A DNA stretch of 64,000 nt from Streptomyces fodineus (GTDB taxonomy: Bacteria; Actinomycetota; Actinomycetes; Streptomycetales; Streptomycetaceae), in contig NZ_CP017248.1 of NCBI RefSeq assembly GCF_001735805.1, positions 3,968,001-4,032,000 of the forward strand, given 5' to 3'. Positions within the stretch are counted from its first letter, which is position 1; every line of letters starts with the position of its first letter. This document shows positions 1 through 8,900 of this stretch, one piece after another. A program made the translations under genes and the position numbers. The notes under the pieces were generated by a model. It saw nothing but the letters and a program-made list of their open reading frames with translations. It had not been told where the DNA came from and did no database searches.

Positions 1-205
1 ACCGTCACCAGACGGCAGGCCCGGCGGCGCCCAGCGACCCGGCATCAGACCTGGCGATGCTCATCGCCCGGCGTCAGACCCGGCACCAGACCTGGAGACG
101 CCCAGCACCCCCCGTCGCACCCGACGGCCGACAACCCGACGGTGCCCAGCGACCCGATGTCGGACCTGAAGATGCCCACCACCCGGTGTCAGACCTGGCG
201 GCGGA
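1..205 (-). repeat. Degenerate tandem repeats behind the TM-macro gene
   Basis: Read on the minus strand, at least four diverged units of about 33-45 bp follow one another. Each begins near CCAGGTCTG, continues with CCGGGT and usually ends in TGGGC plus two or three bases. The first unit is the last codons and stop of the TM-macro gene, so the array looks like repeated copies of that gene's 3' end. It runs off the left window edge, so its full copy number is unknown. I see no gene in the array. Confidence 0.6.
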
Positions 206-1103
206 TGCCGGCTGCCAGGCCGGAGAGGAAGGCGCCGGTTTCCGGCAGGTCGATGCGCCGCAGTTCGCCGGGGCGGATCACCACGTGCAGCTCGCGGCAG
301 ACCATCCGCTCCCAGGAGTGGGCCACGAACGACAGCAGGATCAGCCGCAGCAGGCTGTCCTCGTCGAGGTCGTGCAGCCGGGCGAGGCCCGCGCCGGTCA
401 GCGGCATCGTGACGCGTTCCAGCTGGCCGTGCCGGTGGACGGCGTCCCACAGCCGGTCCAGGCCGAGCCACAGCTCCTGGACCCCCGAGGAAGCCACGCA
501 GTCGTTGCCCATCCGGCTGTAGGCCACGGCGAAGACGAGCTGCGGGCGGGTGCCGAGGACGGCGACGGTGCCGATCGGGTACCGGGCGCGCTTGCCGCGC
601 GGCTTGTCCCGCGCGCTCTCCCGGGCCACGGGGGCCACCCCGTCCAGCGCGGCGGCCAGCTCCGCGTCCAGCCGACCCGCGTCCCCGGCGTAGCGGCGGG
701 CGAGCAACTGCCCCTGGACGCTGTCGTCGTTGATGACGACACCGTCGTCGACCAGGGTGTCGAAGGTGTCCGGGAACCCCACCACCAGATGGCCGGGCTG
801 CTCGAAGAGGTCGCCCTCCTCGACCACCACGGTCATGTGGGGGCGGGTGAACTCCTGCCGTACGGCGGCCTGCGGGCGCGCCCGGAGCAGCCCCCAGGCC
901 AGGCACAGGGCCACGGAACCGGTCAGCACCGGCCCGGGCCGGGACAGGATCCGCGGGAAGAGCTGGCCGGCGAACTGCACGACGGCCGACACGCCGCCGA
1001 AGGCCGCCAGCACGTTGCCCAGGAACACCCGCCACCCGCGCCAGGACCGCGGCAGCCGGGACCGCACCGGACGCACCGACGGGTGAGGGGCGGTCAATCG
1101 CAT
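189..1103 (-). CDS. Two-TM protein with ThsA-type macro domain
   Basis: 304 aa. A basic N-terminus is followed by two hydrophobic segments (about residues 27-50 and 57-75), then a macro-like domain from about residue 90. Visible motifs are GDLF, LVVGFPDTFDT, SVQGQL, RYPIGT, AVAYSRMGND and PLTGAGLAR. The domain matches the ThsA macro family (formerly DUF6430). Two TM helices followed by this macro domain is the layout of the type II Thoeris effector ThsA, in which the macro domain binds an ADP-ribose-derived signal and the membrane part harms the infected cell. No TIR-domain signal producer is visible in the window; one could lie to the left. The ATG start faces the SARP-macro gene, 74 bp away from its GTG. 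Function is inferred; the homology to the neighbour's C-terminal half is directly visible. Confidence 0.82.
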   Translation of the reverse strand: MRLTAPHPSVRPVRSRLPRSWRGWRVFLGNVLAAFGGVSAVVQFAGQLFPRILSRPGPVLTGSVALCLAWGLLRARPQAAVRQEFTRPHMTVVVEEGDLFEQPGHLVVGFPDTFDTLVDDGVVINDDSVQGQLLARRYAGDAGRLDAELAAALDGVAPVARESARDKPRGKRARYPIGTVAVLGTRPQLVFAVAYSRMGNDCVASSGVQELWLGLDRLWDAVHRHGQLERVTMPLTGAGLARLHDLDEDSLLRLILLSFVAHSWERMVCRELHVVIRPGELRRIDLPETGAFLSGLAAGIRRQV

Positions 1104-1177
1104 GCTTGCCTCCAGGTCCTCTTGGTACGCTGGCGCCGCTGTTGACGGGGCGTCATGCGGCTAAGGGGGCGAGGCGC

Positions 1178-2566
1178 GTGCAGACCCGCACACCGTCCGT
1201 GCGTGTCAGCGTCCTGGGCCCGGTGCGGCTCGATGTGCACGGTGCTCCGGTCCGCCTCACCCCGCTGACCGCACGCCTGCTGCTCCGCCTCGTCGCCGCC
1301 GAGGGCGAGGCCGTGACCGCCCGCCGGCTGTACCGGGACGTCTGGCAGCAGACCGTGGAGCTGCCGCACCAGGGCCTGCGCAACCGCAACGAGGTGCAGA
1401 AACGGATCCTGGAGCTGCGGCGCGCGTTCGACCGCGCGGGGCCCGGCGAGGGCGCCCGGATCGTACGGACCGGTCAGCTGCCGACCGCGCGCGGCGCCGA
1501 GAGCACCTATCAACTCGACCTCACCGTCGATGAGTTGGACAGTACGGAGTTCACCCGTCTGGTGGGCGACGCGCTGCACGCGGCCCCGGCCTCGGCGGTC
1601 CGGCTGCTCGCGGAGGCCCTGCGGCTCTGGCGCGGCCGGCCACTGTCCGAGGTGGCAGGCGAGGAGTTCGCGACCGGGCCGGTACGGCGGCTCACCCAGC
1701 TCAGGGAGACCGCGCTGCGGGAACTGATCGCGGGACACACCGCGCTGGGCCGCTACGACCTCGCCCTCCCGGTGGCCGAACAGACGGCCCGGGAGCGGCC
1801 GGACGACCCCGAGGCCGCCGCCGTCGTCGCCCGGCTGAACGCACGGCTGCGCGAGCGGCACGGCGACGAGCTGCTGCGGCACACGCTGCGCGGGCTGCGG
1901 GTGGACGTCGTCGTGCTGCGCGGCGACCTGTTCGACCAGGAGGACGCCAACCTGGTCGTGGGGTTCTGCGACACCTTCGACACCTTCCCCGACGACGTCG
2001 TGATCAGCCGGGAGAGTGTGCAGGGCCAGTTGGTCGACCGGCTCTTCGAGGGCCGGCACCGGCTGCTCGACGAGAAACTGCGCCGTGGGCTGAAGGAGTT
2101 CACCCCGCTGGCCACGGAGAGCGTCCAGGCGAAGCGGCGCGGCCGGCGCACCCGCTATCCGGTCGGTACGGCCGTGCCGGTCCCGGTCGGCAACCGCCGG
2201 GTCTTCGCCCTCGCCTACTCCCGGCTGGCCAACGACCTGCGCGCCCGGTCGGCCCCGGCGGAGCTGCGGCTGAGCCTGGAACGCCTGTGGCCGGCGGTCG
2301 CCCGGCACGGCCTGTTCAAACCGGTGGCGATCCCCCTGATCGGCGCCGGCCTGTCCCGGATCGTTCAACTCGACCGTACCCAGCTGCTGCTGCTGATCGT
2401 CGAGACCTTCGCCGAGAGCCTGCGCCAGGACCCGGCCGTCTCCCCCGAGTTGCGCATCGTCATCCGCACCGACGAGCTGGAGCGGACCGATCTGTCGGCG
2501 GTCGAGGCGTATCTGCGCGGCGCGGACGAACGGGGGCTGCCCCTCCCGCCGACCACGGCCTGCTGA
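1178..2566 (+). CDS. SARP-like regulator (wHTH-BTAD) fused to macro domain
   Basis: 462 aa from the GTG at 1178, which has an AAGGGGG ribosome site 8 nt upstream. An in-frame TTG at 1106 would add 24 unlikely residues. Domains: an OmpR-like winged helix (about residues 8-105), a helical BTAD-type bacterial transcriptional activation domain (about 105-230), and a ThsA-type macro domain (about 240-455) that aligns with the divergent membrane protein (GDLF, LVVGFCDTFDT, SVQGQL, RYPVGT, ALAYSRLAND, PLIGAGLSR). SARP regulators normally activate nearby genes. A macro domain at the C-terminus suggests the activator responds to a nucleotide-like ligand. The likely target is the shared 74-bp intergenic region. 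The exact ligand is unknown. Confidence 0.82.
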   Translation: MQTRTPSVRVSVLGPVRLDVHGAPVRLTPLTARLLLRLVAAEGEAVTARRLYRDVWQQTVELPHQGLRNRNEVQKRILELRRAFDRAGPGEGARIVRTGQLPTARGAESTYQLDLTVDELDSTEFTRLVGDALHAAPASAVRLLAEALRLWRGRPLSEVAGEEFATGPVRRLTQLRETALRELIAGHTALGRYDLALPVAEQTARERPDDPEAAAVVARLNARLRERHGDELLRHTLRGLRVDVVVLRGDLFDQEDANLVVGFCDTFDTFPDDVVISRESVQGQLVDRLFEGRHRLLDEKLRRGLKEFTPLATESVQAKRRGRRTRYPVGTAVPVPVGNRRVFALAYSRLANDLRARSAPAELRLSLERLWPAVARHGLFKPVAIPLIGAGLSRIVQLDRTQLLLLIVETFAESLRQDPAVSPELRIVIRTDELERTDLSAVEAYLRGADERGLPLPPTTAC

Positions 2567-2733
2567 CCTCTGCATACCACCCAGGAAAGATCGCCCGCCG
2601 CTTCCGCCGACAGCCACCACCCGCTTCCGGAACGCTTCCGGCCGCCCCGGCACCCCGGTTAATTCCGGCGACGCCCGCGCCCCGGCCCCGTACATTCGCC
2701 CCTCGCCGGACATGACGAAGACAAGGGGGACGC

Positions 2734-3468
2734 ATGAAGGGGAGGGACGAGTTGAGCACGTTCCTGATCGGTGGCGGCTGGGACACGGCCGAGGTGTACG
2801 AGCCGTTCGTCCGCGCCGTCGGAGGGGACCGGCGCATCGGGTGCCTGATCGTCGACGAGGGGGACGGCCCGGCGCAGTTCGAGCGCTATGCCGAGGTGCT
2901 GCGTAAGGCGGGGCCGTGTACGCCCGTGCCGCTGCTCGTGCCGCTCGGCGCCCGGTTCGCGCCGGAGGAGGCGCTGGAGGGGACCGACGGACTGCTGGTG
3001 TGCGGTGGGCTGACGCCCGCCTACCAGGACGCCCTCGCCGGCTGTCTGGAGCGACTGCCGGCGCTGCTCGCCGGGCGCGGGATGCCGTACGCGGGCTTCT
3101 CCGCGGGTGCCGCCGTGGCCGCGCGGCGGGCCGTGGTGGGCGGATGGCTGGTGGACGGGGTGCCCGTGTGCCCGGAGGAGACCGGGGAGGACCTGGCGGA
3201 GGTCGAGGTACGGGCGGGGCTGGGGCTGGTGCCGTTCGCGGTGGACGTCCACGCCGCCCAGTGGGGGACGCTCGCACGGCTGGTCGCCGCGGTCGGGCGG
3301 GGCGCGGCGCCGTACGGGGTCGCCGTGGACGAGAACACCCTGCTCGAGGTGGCGTCCGGCCAGGTCCGGGTGGCGGGGCTGGGGCGCGCCCATGTCGTAC
3401 GGCCGGACGGGGACGGGGGTGTGCGCGTGCGGTCCTACGGCGCCGGAGGGGGGTTCGACGTCGAGTAG
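2734..3468 (+). CDS. Peptidase S51 / class I amidotransferase-like protein
   Basis: 244 aa, soluble, with no signal peptide. The family is peptidase S51 (dipeptidase E, cyanophycinase-like; flavodoxin-like fold). The nucleophile elbow GFSAGAAVA places Ser123 as the probable catalytic residue. Upstream segments FLIGGGWD and GLLVCGGLTPAYQ are typical of the family, and DVHAAQWGT may supply the histidine. The ATG has AAGGGGGA just upstream. A TTG at 2752 also has a good ribosome site (GGGAGGG) and would shorten the protein by 6 residues. It lies 167 bp after the SARP-macro gene on the same strand, with no visible terminator, so co-expression is possible. Substrate unknown. Confidence 0.75.
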   Translation: MKGRDELSTFLIGGGWDTAEVYEPFVRAVGGDRRIGCLIVDEGDGPAQFERYAEVLRKAGPCTPVPLLVPLGARFAPEEALEGTDGLLVCGGLTPAYQDALAGCLERLPALLAGRGMPYAGFSAGAAVAARRAVVGGWLVDGVPVCPEETGEDLAEVEVRAGLGLVPFAVDVHAAQWGTLARLVAAVGRGAAPYGVAVDENTLLEVASGQVRVAGLGRAHVVRPDGDGGVRVRSYGAGGGFDVE

Positions 3469-3713
3469 GGGCCGAGGCACCCGTAGGCGCGCTCACCGCG
3501 CTGGCCGTCGGGCCGTACCCGCTGTGGCTGCCGGAACACGGCTCCCGAGGCGGGCCGACCGGCTGGCCGGCCACGGCCGACGACGACCGGCACCGGCACC
3601 CACCCGGCTCGGCGCAGCCGGGGCAACCGGCGCCCGCAGCCACGGCCACCCAGCCGGCCGACCAGCCGATCAGTCACCCCGCCGGCCGACCACCCGTCCC
3701 CCCGTCCCCCGTA

Positions 3714-4757
3714 TCAGATGGTCGCCGTGTCGATCACGAACCGATAGCGCACGTCGCTCGACAGCACCCGCTCGTACGCCTCGTTGATCTCGGTGGCGCT
3801 GATCAGCTCGATCTCGGCGCCCAGGCGGTGCTCGGCGCAGAAGTCCAGCATCTCCTGGGTTTCGGCGATGCCGCCGATGCCGGAGCTGCTCAGGCTGCGG
3901 CGGTTGCCGGACAGGGACTGCAGGACGATCTGCACCGGCTCCTCGGGCAGGCCCACGTTGACCATGGTGCCGTCGGTGCGCAGCAGGGACAGGTAGGCGG
4001 CGAAGTCCAGCGGGGCCGAGACGGTGTTGAGGATCAGGTCGAAGGTGCCCGCCAGTTCCTCGAAGGTGTTCGGGTCGCCGGTGGCGTAGTAGTGGTCGGC
4101 GCCCAGCTTCAGGCCGTCGTCCTTCTTGCGCAGCGACTGGGAGAGCACGGTGACCTCCGCGCCGAGCGCGTGCGCGATCTTCACGCCCACGTGGCCGAGG
4201 CCGCCGAGCCCGACGACGGCGACCTTCTTGCCGGGGCCGGCGTTCCAGTGCTTGAGCGGCGAGTAGGTGGTGATGCCGGCGCAGAGCAGCGGGGCGGCCA
4301 CGTCCAGGGAGAGGCCGTCGGGGATCCGGACGACGTAGTTCTCGTCGACGACGATCTCCTGCGCGTAGCCGCCGTAGGTGGGCCGGCCGTCCTTGCCGGT
4401 GTCGTTGTACGTCCAGGTCGGGCCGCCGCCCGTGCAGTACTGCTCCAGGCCCGCCGTGCAGTTCTCGCACTCGCGGCAGGAGTCGACCATGCAGCCGACG
4501 CCCACCCGGTCGCCGACGGCGAACCGCGTCACACCGGGGCCGACCTCGGCGACGACACCCGCGATCTCGTGGCCGGGAACCATCGGGAAGATGCCGGGGC
4601 GCCAGCCGTCCGTGGCCTGGTGGATGTCGGAGTGGCAGATACCGGCGAACTTGATGTCGATCAGGACGTCGTACTCGCCGACCGCGCGCCGCTCGATGGT
4701 CGTCCGCTCCAGCGGAGCCTTCGGTGCGGGCGCGGCGTAGGCAGCAACAGTGGTCAT
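3714..4757 (-). CDS. Zinc-dependent NAD(P) alcohol dehydrogenase
   Basis: 347 aa, full length for cinnamyl-alcohol/YahK-type medium-chain dehydrogenases. Catalytic-zinc ligands are in GICHSD and GHE. The structural zinc cysteines sit in the CRECENC segment plus a following Cys. The Rossmann loop is GLGGLGHVG. It should reduce aldehydes or oxidise alcohols in the cytoplasm. The ATG has GGAGAA upstream. The gene is divergent from an MmyB-like regulator 170 bp away, a pairing of oxidoreductase and MmyB-like regulator that recurs in actinomycetes, so regulation by that neighbour is likely. A strong hairpin lies in its leader. Confidence 0.9.
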   Translation of the reverse strand: MTTVAAYAAPAPKAPLERTTIERRAVGEYDVLIDIKFAGICHSDIHQATDGWRPGIFPMVPGHEIAGVVAEVGPGVTRFAVGDRVGVGCMVDSCRECENCTAGLEQYCTGGGPTWTYNDTGKDGRPTYGGYAQEIVVDENYVVRIPDGLSLDVAAPLLCAGITTYSPLKHWNAGPGKKVAVVGLGGLGHVGVKIAHALGAEVTVLSQSLRKKDDGLKLGADHYYATGDPNTFEELAGTFDLILNTVSAPLDFAAYLSLLRTDGTMVNVGLPEEPVQIVLQSLSGNRRSLSSSGIGGIAETQEMLDFCAEHRLGAEIELISATEINEAYERVLSSDVRYRFVIDTATI

Positions 4758-4777
4758 GCCGGGGTTCTCCTAGCGGG

Positions 4778-4817
4778 GGTCCTCGTGCCCGGCTGCCTTC
4801 CGCCGGGCACGAGGACC
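4778..4817 (-). promoter_or_regulatory. Perfect 16-bp hairpin in the adh leader
   Basis: Two 16-bp arms (4778-4793 and 4802-4817, beginning GGTCCTCGTG) pair perfectly around an 8-nt loop, ending about 20 bp before the alcohol dehydrogenase ATG. Only that gene's transcript, or antisense read-through from it, would contain the hairpin. It could act as an attenuator, an mRNA stabiliser or a protein-binding palindrome. The structure is seen; its function is inferred. Confidence 0.6.
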
Positions 4818-4927
4818 AGCCTGCCGTATGCCCCGGGGATCTCCCAGGTCACGGCTTTGCGTACGACTGCTGTGCCTACTACTGGCGGGGTCAGGCTGCT
4901 GTACGTACGACCAGGAATACTGGACGT

Positions 4928-5863
4928 ATGGAGCGCAGGGACGGACAGGACGGACAGCCGCAGGCCGGGGCGGCCGTGGGCCACTCACTGGACCGGCGGG
5001 CCGAACTGAGCGAGTTCCTGCGCAGCCGGCGGGCCCGGCTGAAGCCGGAGGACGTGGGACTGCCGGACTTCGGACGGCACCGGCGGGTGCCGGGGCTGCG
5101 CCGCGAGGAGCTGGCGCAGCTGGCCGGGGTGTCGGTGGCGTACTACACCCGCCTCGAACAGGGCAACGGGCGGAACGTCTCGGCGGAGGTCCTGGACTCG
5201 ATCGCCCGGGCGCTCAGGCTGTCGGACGCCGAGCACGCGCATCTGACCCATCTGGCCAAGCCGAAGTCGCACAAGAAGAAGCCGGCGGCGCGGCAGCAGC
5301 AGGTCCGGCTCGCGCTGCGGCAGCTGCTGGACACGATGGACGGCGTACCGGCGTACGTCGTCGGGCGCCGCTCGGAGATCCTGGCCTGGAACCGGATGGC
5401 GGCGGCCCTCTTCGGAGACTGGGCGGAACTGCCGGCGGCCGAGCGCAACTGGGCCCGGCTGGTGTTCCTGCGCCCGGAGTACCGGGAGCTGTTCCTCGAC
5501 TGGGAGCAGAAGGCGATCGACATCGTCTGCGCCCTGCGCATGGACGCCGGCTGCTACCCGGACGACCCCCGTCTGTCGGCACTCGTCGGTGAACTCTCGG
5601 TCAAGAGCGAGGAGTTCCGCCGGCTGTGGGCCACGCACGACGTCAAGGAGAAGAACCACGGCGTCAAGCGCCTGCACCACCCGCTGGTGGGCGACCTGTC
5701 CCTGCACTACGAGTCGTTCCGCCTGACGGACGACAGTGACCAGTCCCTGCTCACCTACCACGCCGAACCGAACTCCCCGTCCGCCGACTCCCTGCGCCTG
5801 CTGGCGAGTTGGGGCACGGACGCGACGCGCACGGCGACGGGGAGTGCGGGGCCGGCACTCTAG
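4928..5863 (+). CDS. XRE-family regulator with MmyB-like ligand domain
   Basis: 311 aa from ATG 4928; in-frame sequence upstream is not protein-like. An N-terminal helix-turn-helix (about residues 35-85, with VPGLRREELAQLAGVSVAYY) is followed by a basic linker (SHKKKPAARQQ) and the MmyB-like ligand-binding domain (about 115-285), with the typical AWNRMAAALFGDW and YHPLVGDLSLHYE-like segments (here HHPLVGDLSLHYE). Such proteins are thought to bind a small hydrophobic ligand. The divergent alcohol dehydrogenase is the obvious target; repeated CGTACG motifs in the 4855-4915 spacer could be operators. Confidence 0.88.
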   Translation: MERRDGQDGQPQAGAAVGHSLDRRAELSEFLRSRRARLKPEDVGLPDFGRHRRVPGLRREELAQLAGVSVAYYTRLEQGNGRNVSAEVLDSIARALRLSDAEHAHLTHLAKPKSHKKKPAARQQQVRLALRQLLDTMDGVPAYVVGRRSEILAWNRMAAALFGDWAELPAAERNWARLVFLRPEYRELFLDWEQKAIDIVCALRMDAGCYPDDPRLSALVGELSVKSEEFRRLWATHDVKEKNHGVKRLHHPLVGDLSLHYESFRLTDDSDQSLLTYHAEPNSPSADSLRLLASWGTDATRTATGSAGPAL

Positions 5864-5875
5864 CGAGGGCACAGT

Positions 5876-5907
5876 GAGGGGCACGCCCGGTGGCCGGTGT
5901 GCCCCTC
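5876..5907. terminator. Bidirectional terminator between converging genes
   Basis: Inverted repeat GAGGGGCAC...TGCCCCTC with extra CCGG pairing around a short loop, between the stops of the MmyB-type regulator and the protease gene. Confidence 0.7.
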
Positions 5908-5920
5908 GGCTGCGGACCGT

Positions 5921-8900
5921 CTACTTGCCGAAGTACGCGTCGTAGATGGTGATCTCGGACGTGTTGCCCTTCTTGTCGGTGATCTGGCAGCGGAAGGAGA
6001 CGGACGTGCCCTTCGCCGGGTTCCTGACGGTGATCCTGCCGTTTCGGACGGGGACCTTCTGGAAGGTCTTGCCGTCGTAGGAGACGTACACGGCCAGCGA
6101 CTTCAGGTTGCCGCCCGCTGCCGCGCCCTCGACGGTGACCGGGAAGGTGACCGTCCGGCCGGCCGCGACCCGGCTGTCCAGGCCGGTGGTGAGGCCGTAG
6201 TGCAGGACGGAGGCGGGCAGCTGGACCGGGGCGCCCGCGACGTTCCTGGAGCGGAAGGTCCAGGCCGCGTCGATCCGCGAGGAGGCCTCGGCCACCTTCG
6301 CCGAGCGCTTGACCGAGGTGGTCAGCTTGTACGCGGCGTCACCGGCCGGAACCTTGAAGGTGGCCTCGCCGAACAGCGGGTCCTCGTTGGTGCCGATCTT
6401 CGTGCCGTCGCGGTACAGGGTCGTGTTCACCGAGGCGAACTCCGAGGATCCGGCGTGCTCAGCGGAGTCGGCGAACAGCGGCAGCGAACCGTAGATGTCG
6501 TCGCCGGTGCGGTACAGGCCGAAGTCCTTGTTGACGTGCGGTCCGAAGACCGCGGTGTTGACCGTCTTGGTGTAGGTCCTGCCGGCCTTGAAGGTGGACT
6601 CGCCGAGCGAGTACCCGGCGTCGGCGGTCGGGAAGCCGTCCTGGTCGCGCCCGCCGTACTGGGTGAACTGCAGGTCCCAGAGGACCCCGCCGACGGTGGA
6701 CACGTGCACGGTGCGGGTGCCGGGCAGCTTCTGCGGAATGTCGATCGAGGAGGCGCCGACGCTGCCGGGCAGCCAGCCGGCGGCACTGACCGAGCCGGTC
6801 TTGCCGCTCGCGGCGGCACCCAGCCGGGCCTTGACGGTGGCCAGCTCGCTCGCCTTCCAGTGCCTGGTGTAGCCGGTGGCGAGCTGCCTGACCGGGCCGC
6901 CGGCGGTGACGTCGTACTCCTCGCTGCCGCCCTTGGTCCAGTGGCCGTCCCACTGCTGGAACAGCCGGCCGACGGGCAGCCGCGGCCCCAGGTGGGCCGT
7001 GCGGAAGTTCTTGTACGAGTCCAGGAACCAGCTGTAGCCGTACTCGTTGCCTCCGACGGTGAGGGAGTACCCCGGCGAGGCGAACTGGGACGTCACGCCC
7101 GGGGCCGGGACGGTGATGTCCACCGGCTTGGCCTTGCGTGCGTCGATCGTGACCGTCTGCCTCCCGGCGACGGTCAGCTTGGGCTGGGCGATCCAGTCGA
7201 GGCCCTTGCCCGCGTCGTCCGGGTCCACGCTCACGGAGGAGTTGAGGATGTACGTGCCCTTGGGCACGCGCGCCTTCACCGTGCCGGACGGGTCGTACGG
7301 GCTCAGCTCGGTGCCGTTGGCCAGACCGGAGAGGCCGCTGAGGTCGGCGTTGTAGTTCTTGGCCGGCTTGCCGTCACGGCCGATGACCTTCAGCGTGATG
7401 TCGTACGACTCCACCTCGCGCTGCACCGCGGCGGCCGTGCGGACCGTCTGGCCGTCGGCGGTCGCCGTGACGTACGCGGAGTAGGCGCCGTCGAGGGTGC
7501 CGCCCAGCTTGGTGTCGGCGGTGAGGCCGACGGAGGCCTTGCCGTGCGCCGGGACGGTCAGCTTGGCCGCGCCCAGCTTGAAGAAGCCCGCCGGGGCCGC
7601 GTGGCCCTTGGGGTCGAGGGCGGTGCTGCTCAGGCTGAGCGTGACGTCCTTGTCGGCGAGGTTGCGGTACGTCACCTTCTTGGTGACCGGCTTGTCGTCG
7701 GTGTGCGGCCACTGCTGCATACCGAAGTTCACCGAGACCGGGTCGGCGATCACGGACTGCCTGATGGCCTTGTCCACCGCGATACGGCCCGAACCCTGCT
7801 GGTACGGCGTGTAGTTGCCGCCCTTGGCCGAACCGGTGAGCGCGCCCTTCAGCTCGGCGTAGCCCCAGTCGGGGTGCTCCTGCTTCAGGATCGCGGCGGC
7901 GCCCGCGACATGCGGGGTGGCCATCGAGGTACCGGAGATGGTCAGGTAGCCCTCGGGCTTCTCGCCGACCTCCTTGTCGATGACGCTGCCCTTGGCCGCG
8001 GCGGCGGTGATGTCCACACCGGGCGCGGTGACGTCCGGCTTGATGGCGTAGTCGCCGAGGCGCGGGCCGGTGGAGGAGAAGTCGGCGAGCCTGTCCTTCT
8101 TGTCGACGGCGCCGACGGTGAGCGCGGCGTCCGCGCTGCCCGGCGAACCGATCGACTGGGGGCCGTCGTTGCCCGCGGCGATCGCGAACAGGATGCCCTT
8201 GGCGGCGGAGAGCTTGTCGACCTCGGCCTCGAGCGGGTCGATGCCGGGGCTGTCGGCGCCGCCGAGGCTGAGGTTGACCACGGAGGCGCCCTGTGCGGCC
8301 GCCCACTCCATGCCGGCGAGGATGCCGGAGTCGTCACCGGAGCCGGTGTCGTCCAGGACCTTGCCGTTGAGGATCTCGGCGTCCGGGGCGACACCCTTGT
8401 ACTTGCCGCCCGATGCGGCGCCGGTGCCCGCCACGATGGAGGCGACGTGGGTGCCGTGCCCGTAGTGGTCGGTGGCGTCGGCGGCGCCGGAGAAGTTCCT
8501 GGCCGCGATCACCTGGTCCTTGAGGTCCGGGTGGCTGGCGTCCACACCGGTGTCCAGGACGGCGACCTTCACGCCCTTGCCGGTGTAGCCGGCCTTCCAG
8601 GCTACCGGGGCACCGATCTGCGGCACGGACTTGTCGAGGGAGGCCTTGCGGACCCCGTCGAGCCAGACGTGCGCGATGCCGGCGGCGGCCTGGCCGTCCT
8701 TGGTGACGGCGTGCCACAGCCCGGCGGTGTCCTTGACCGGCGTCTGCACGGCGTCGGCGTCGAGGACGCTCAGGCTGCGGCGCACATGGGCCACGTCCCG
8801 GACGTCCGCCTTGGCGGAAGCGGCGGAGCCGCTGTAGCCGACGATGACCTTCAGGCCGTCCCTCTGGGACCGGCGGGTGGCGGCCTTGTTCAGCTCGGTG

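Noticed and set aside
57..1145. Plus-strand frame across the TM-macro gene
   Set aside because: Low-complexity translation, while the minus strand encodes a domain shared with the neighbouring protein.
1094..3649. 851-aa minus-strand frame
   Set aside because: Spans the SARP-macro and S51 genes in antisense, and is Arg/Pro-rich with no domain.
5926..5945. CGCGTCGTAG near the protease stop as another nucleoside operator
   Set aside because: Not palindromic, and inside the coding end of an unrelated gene.
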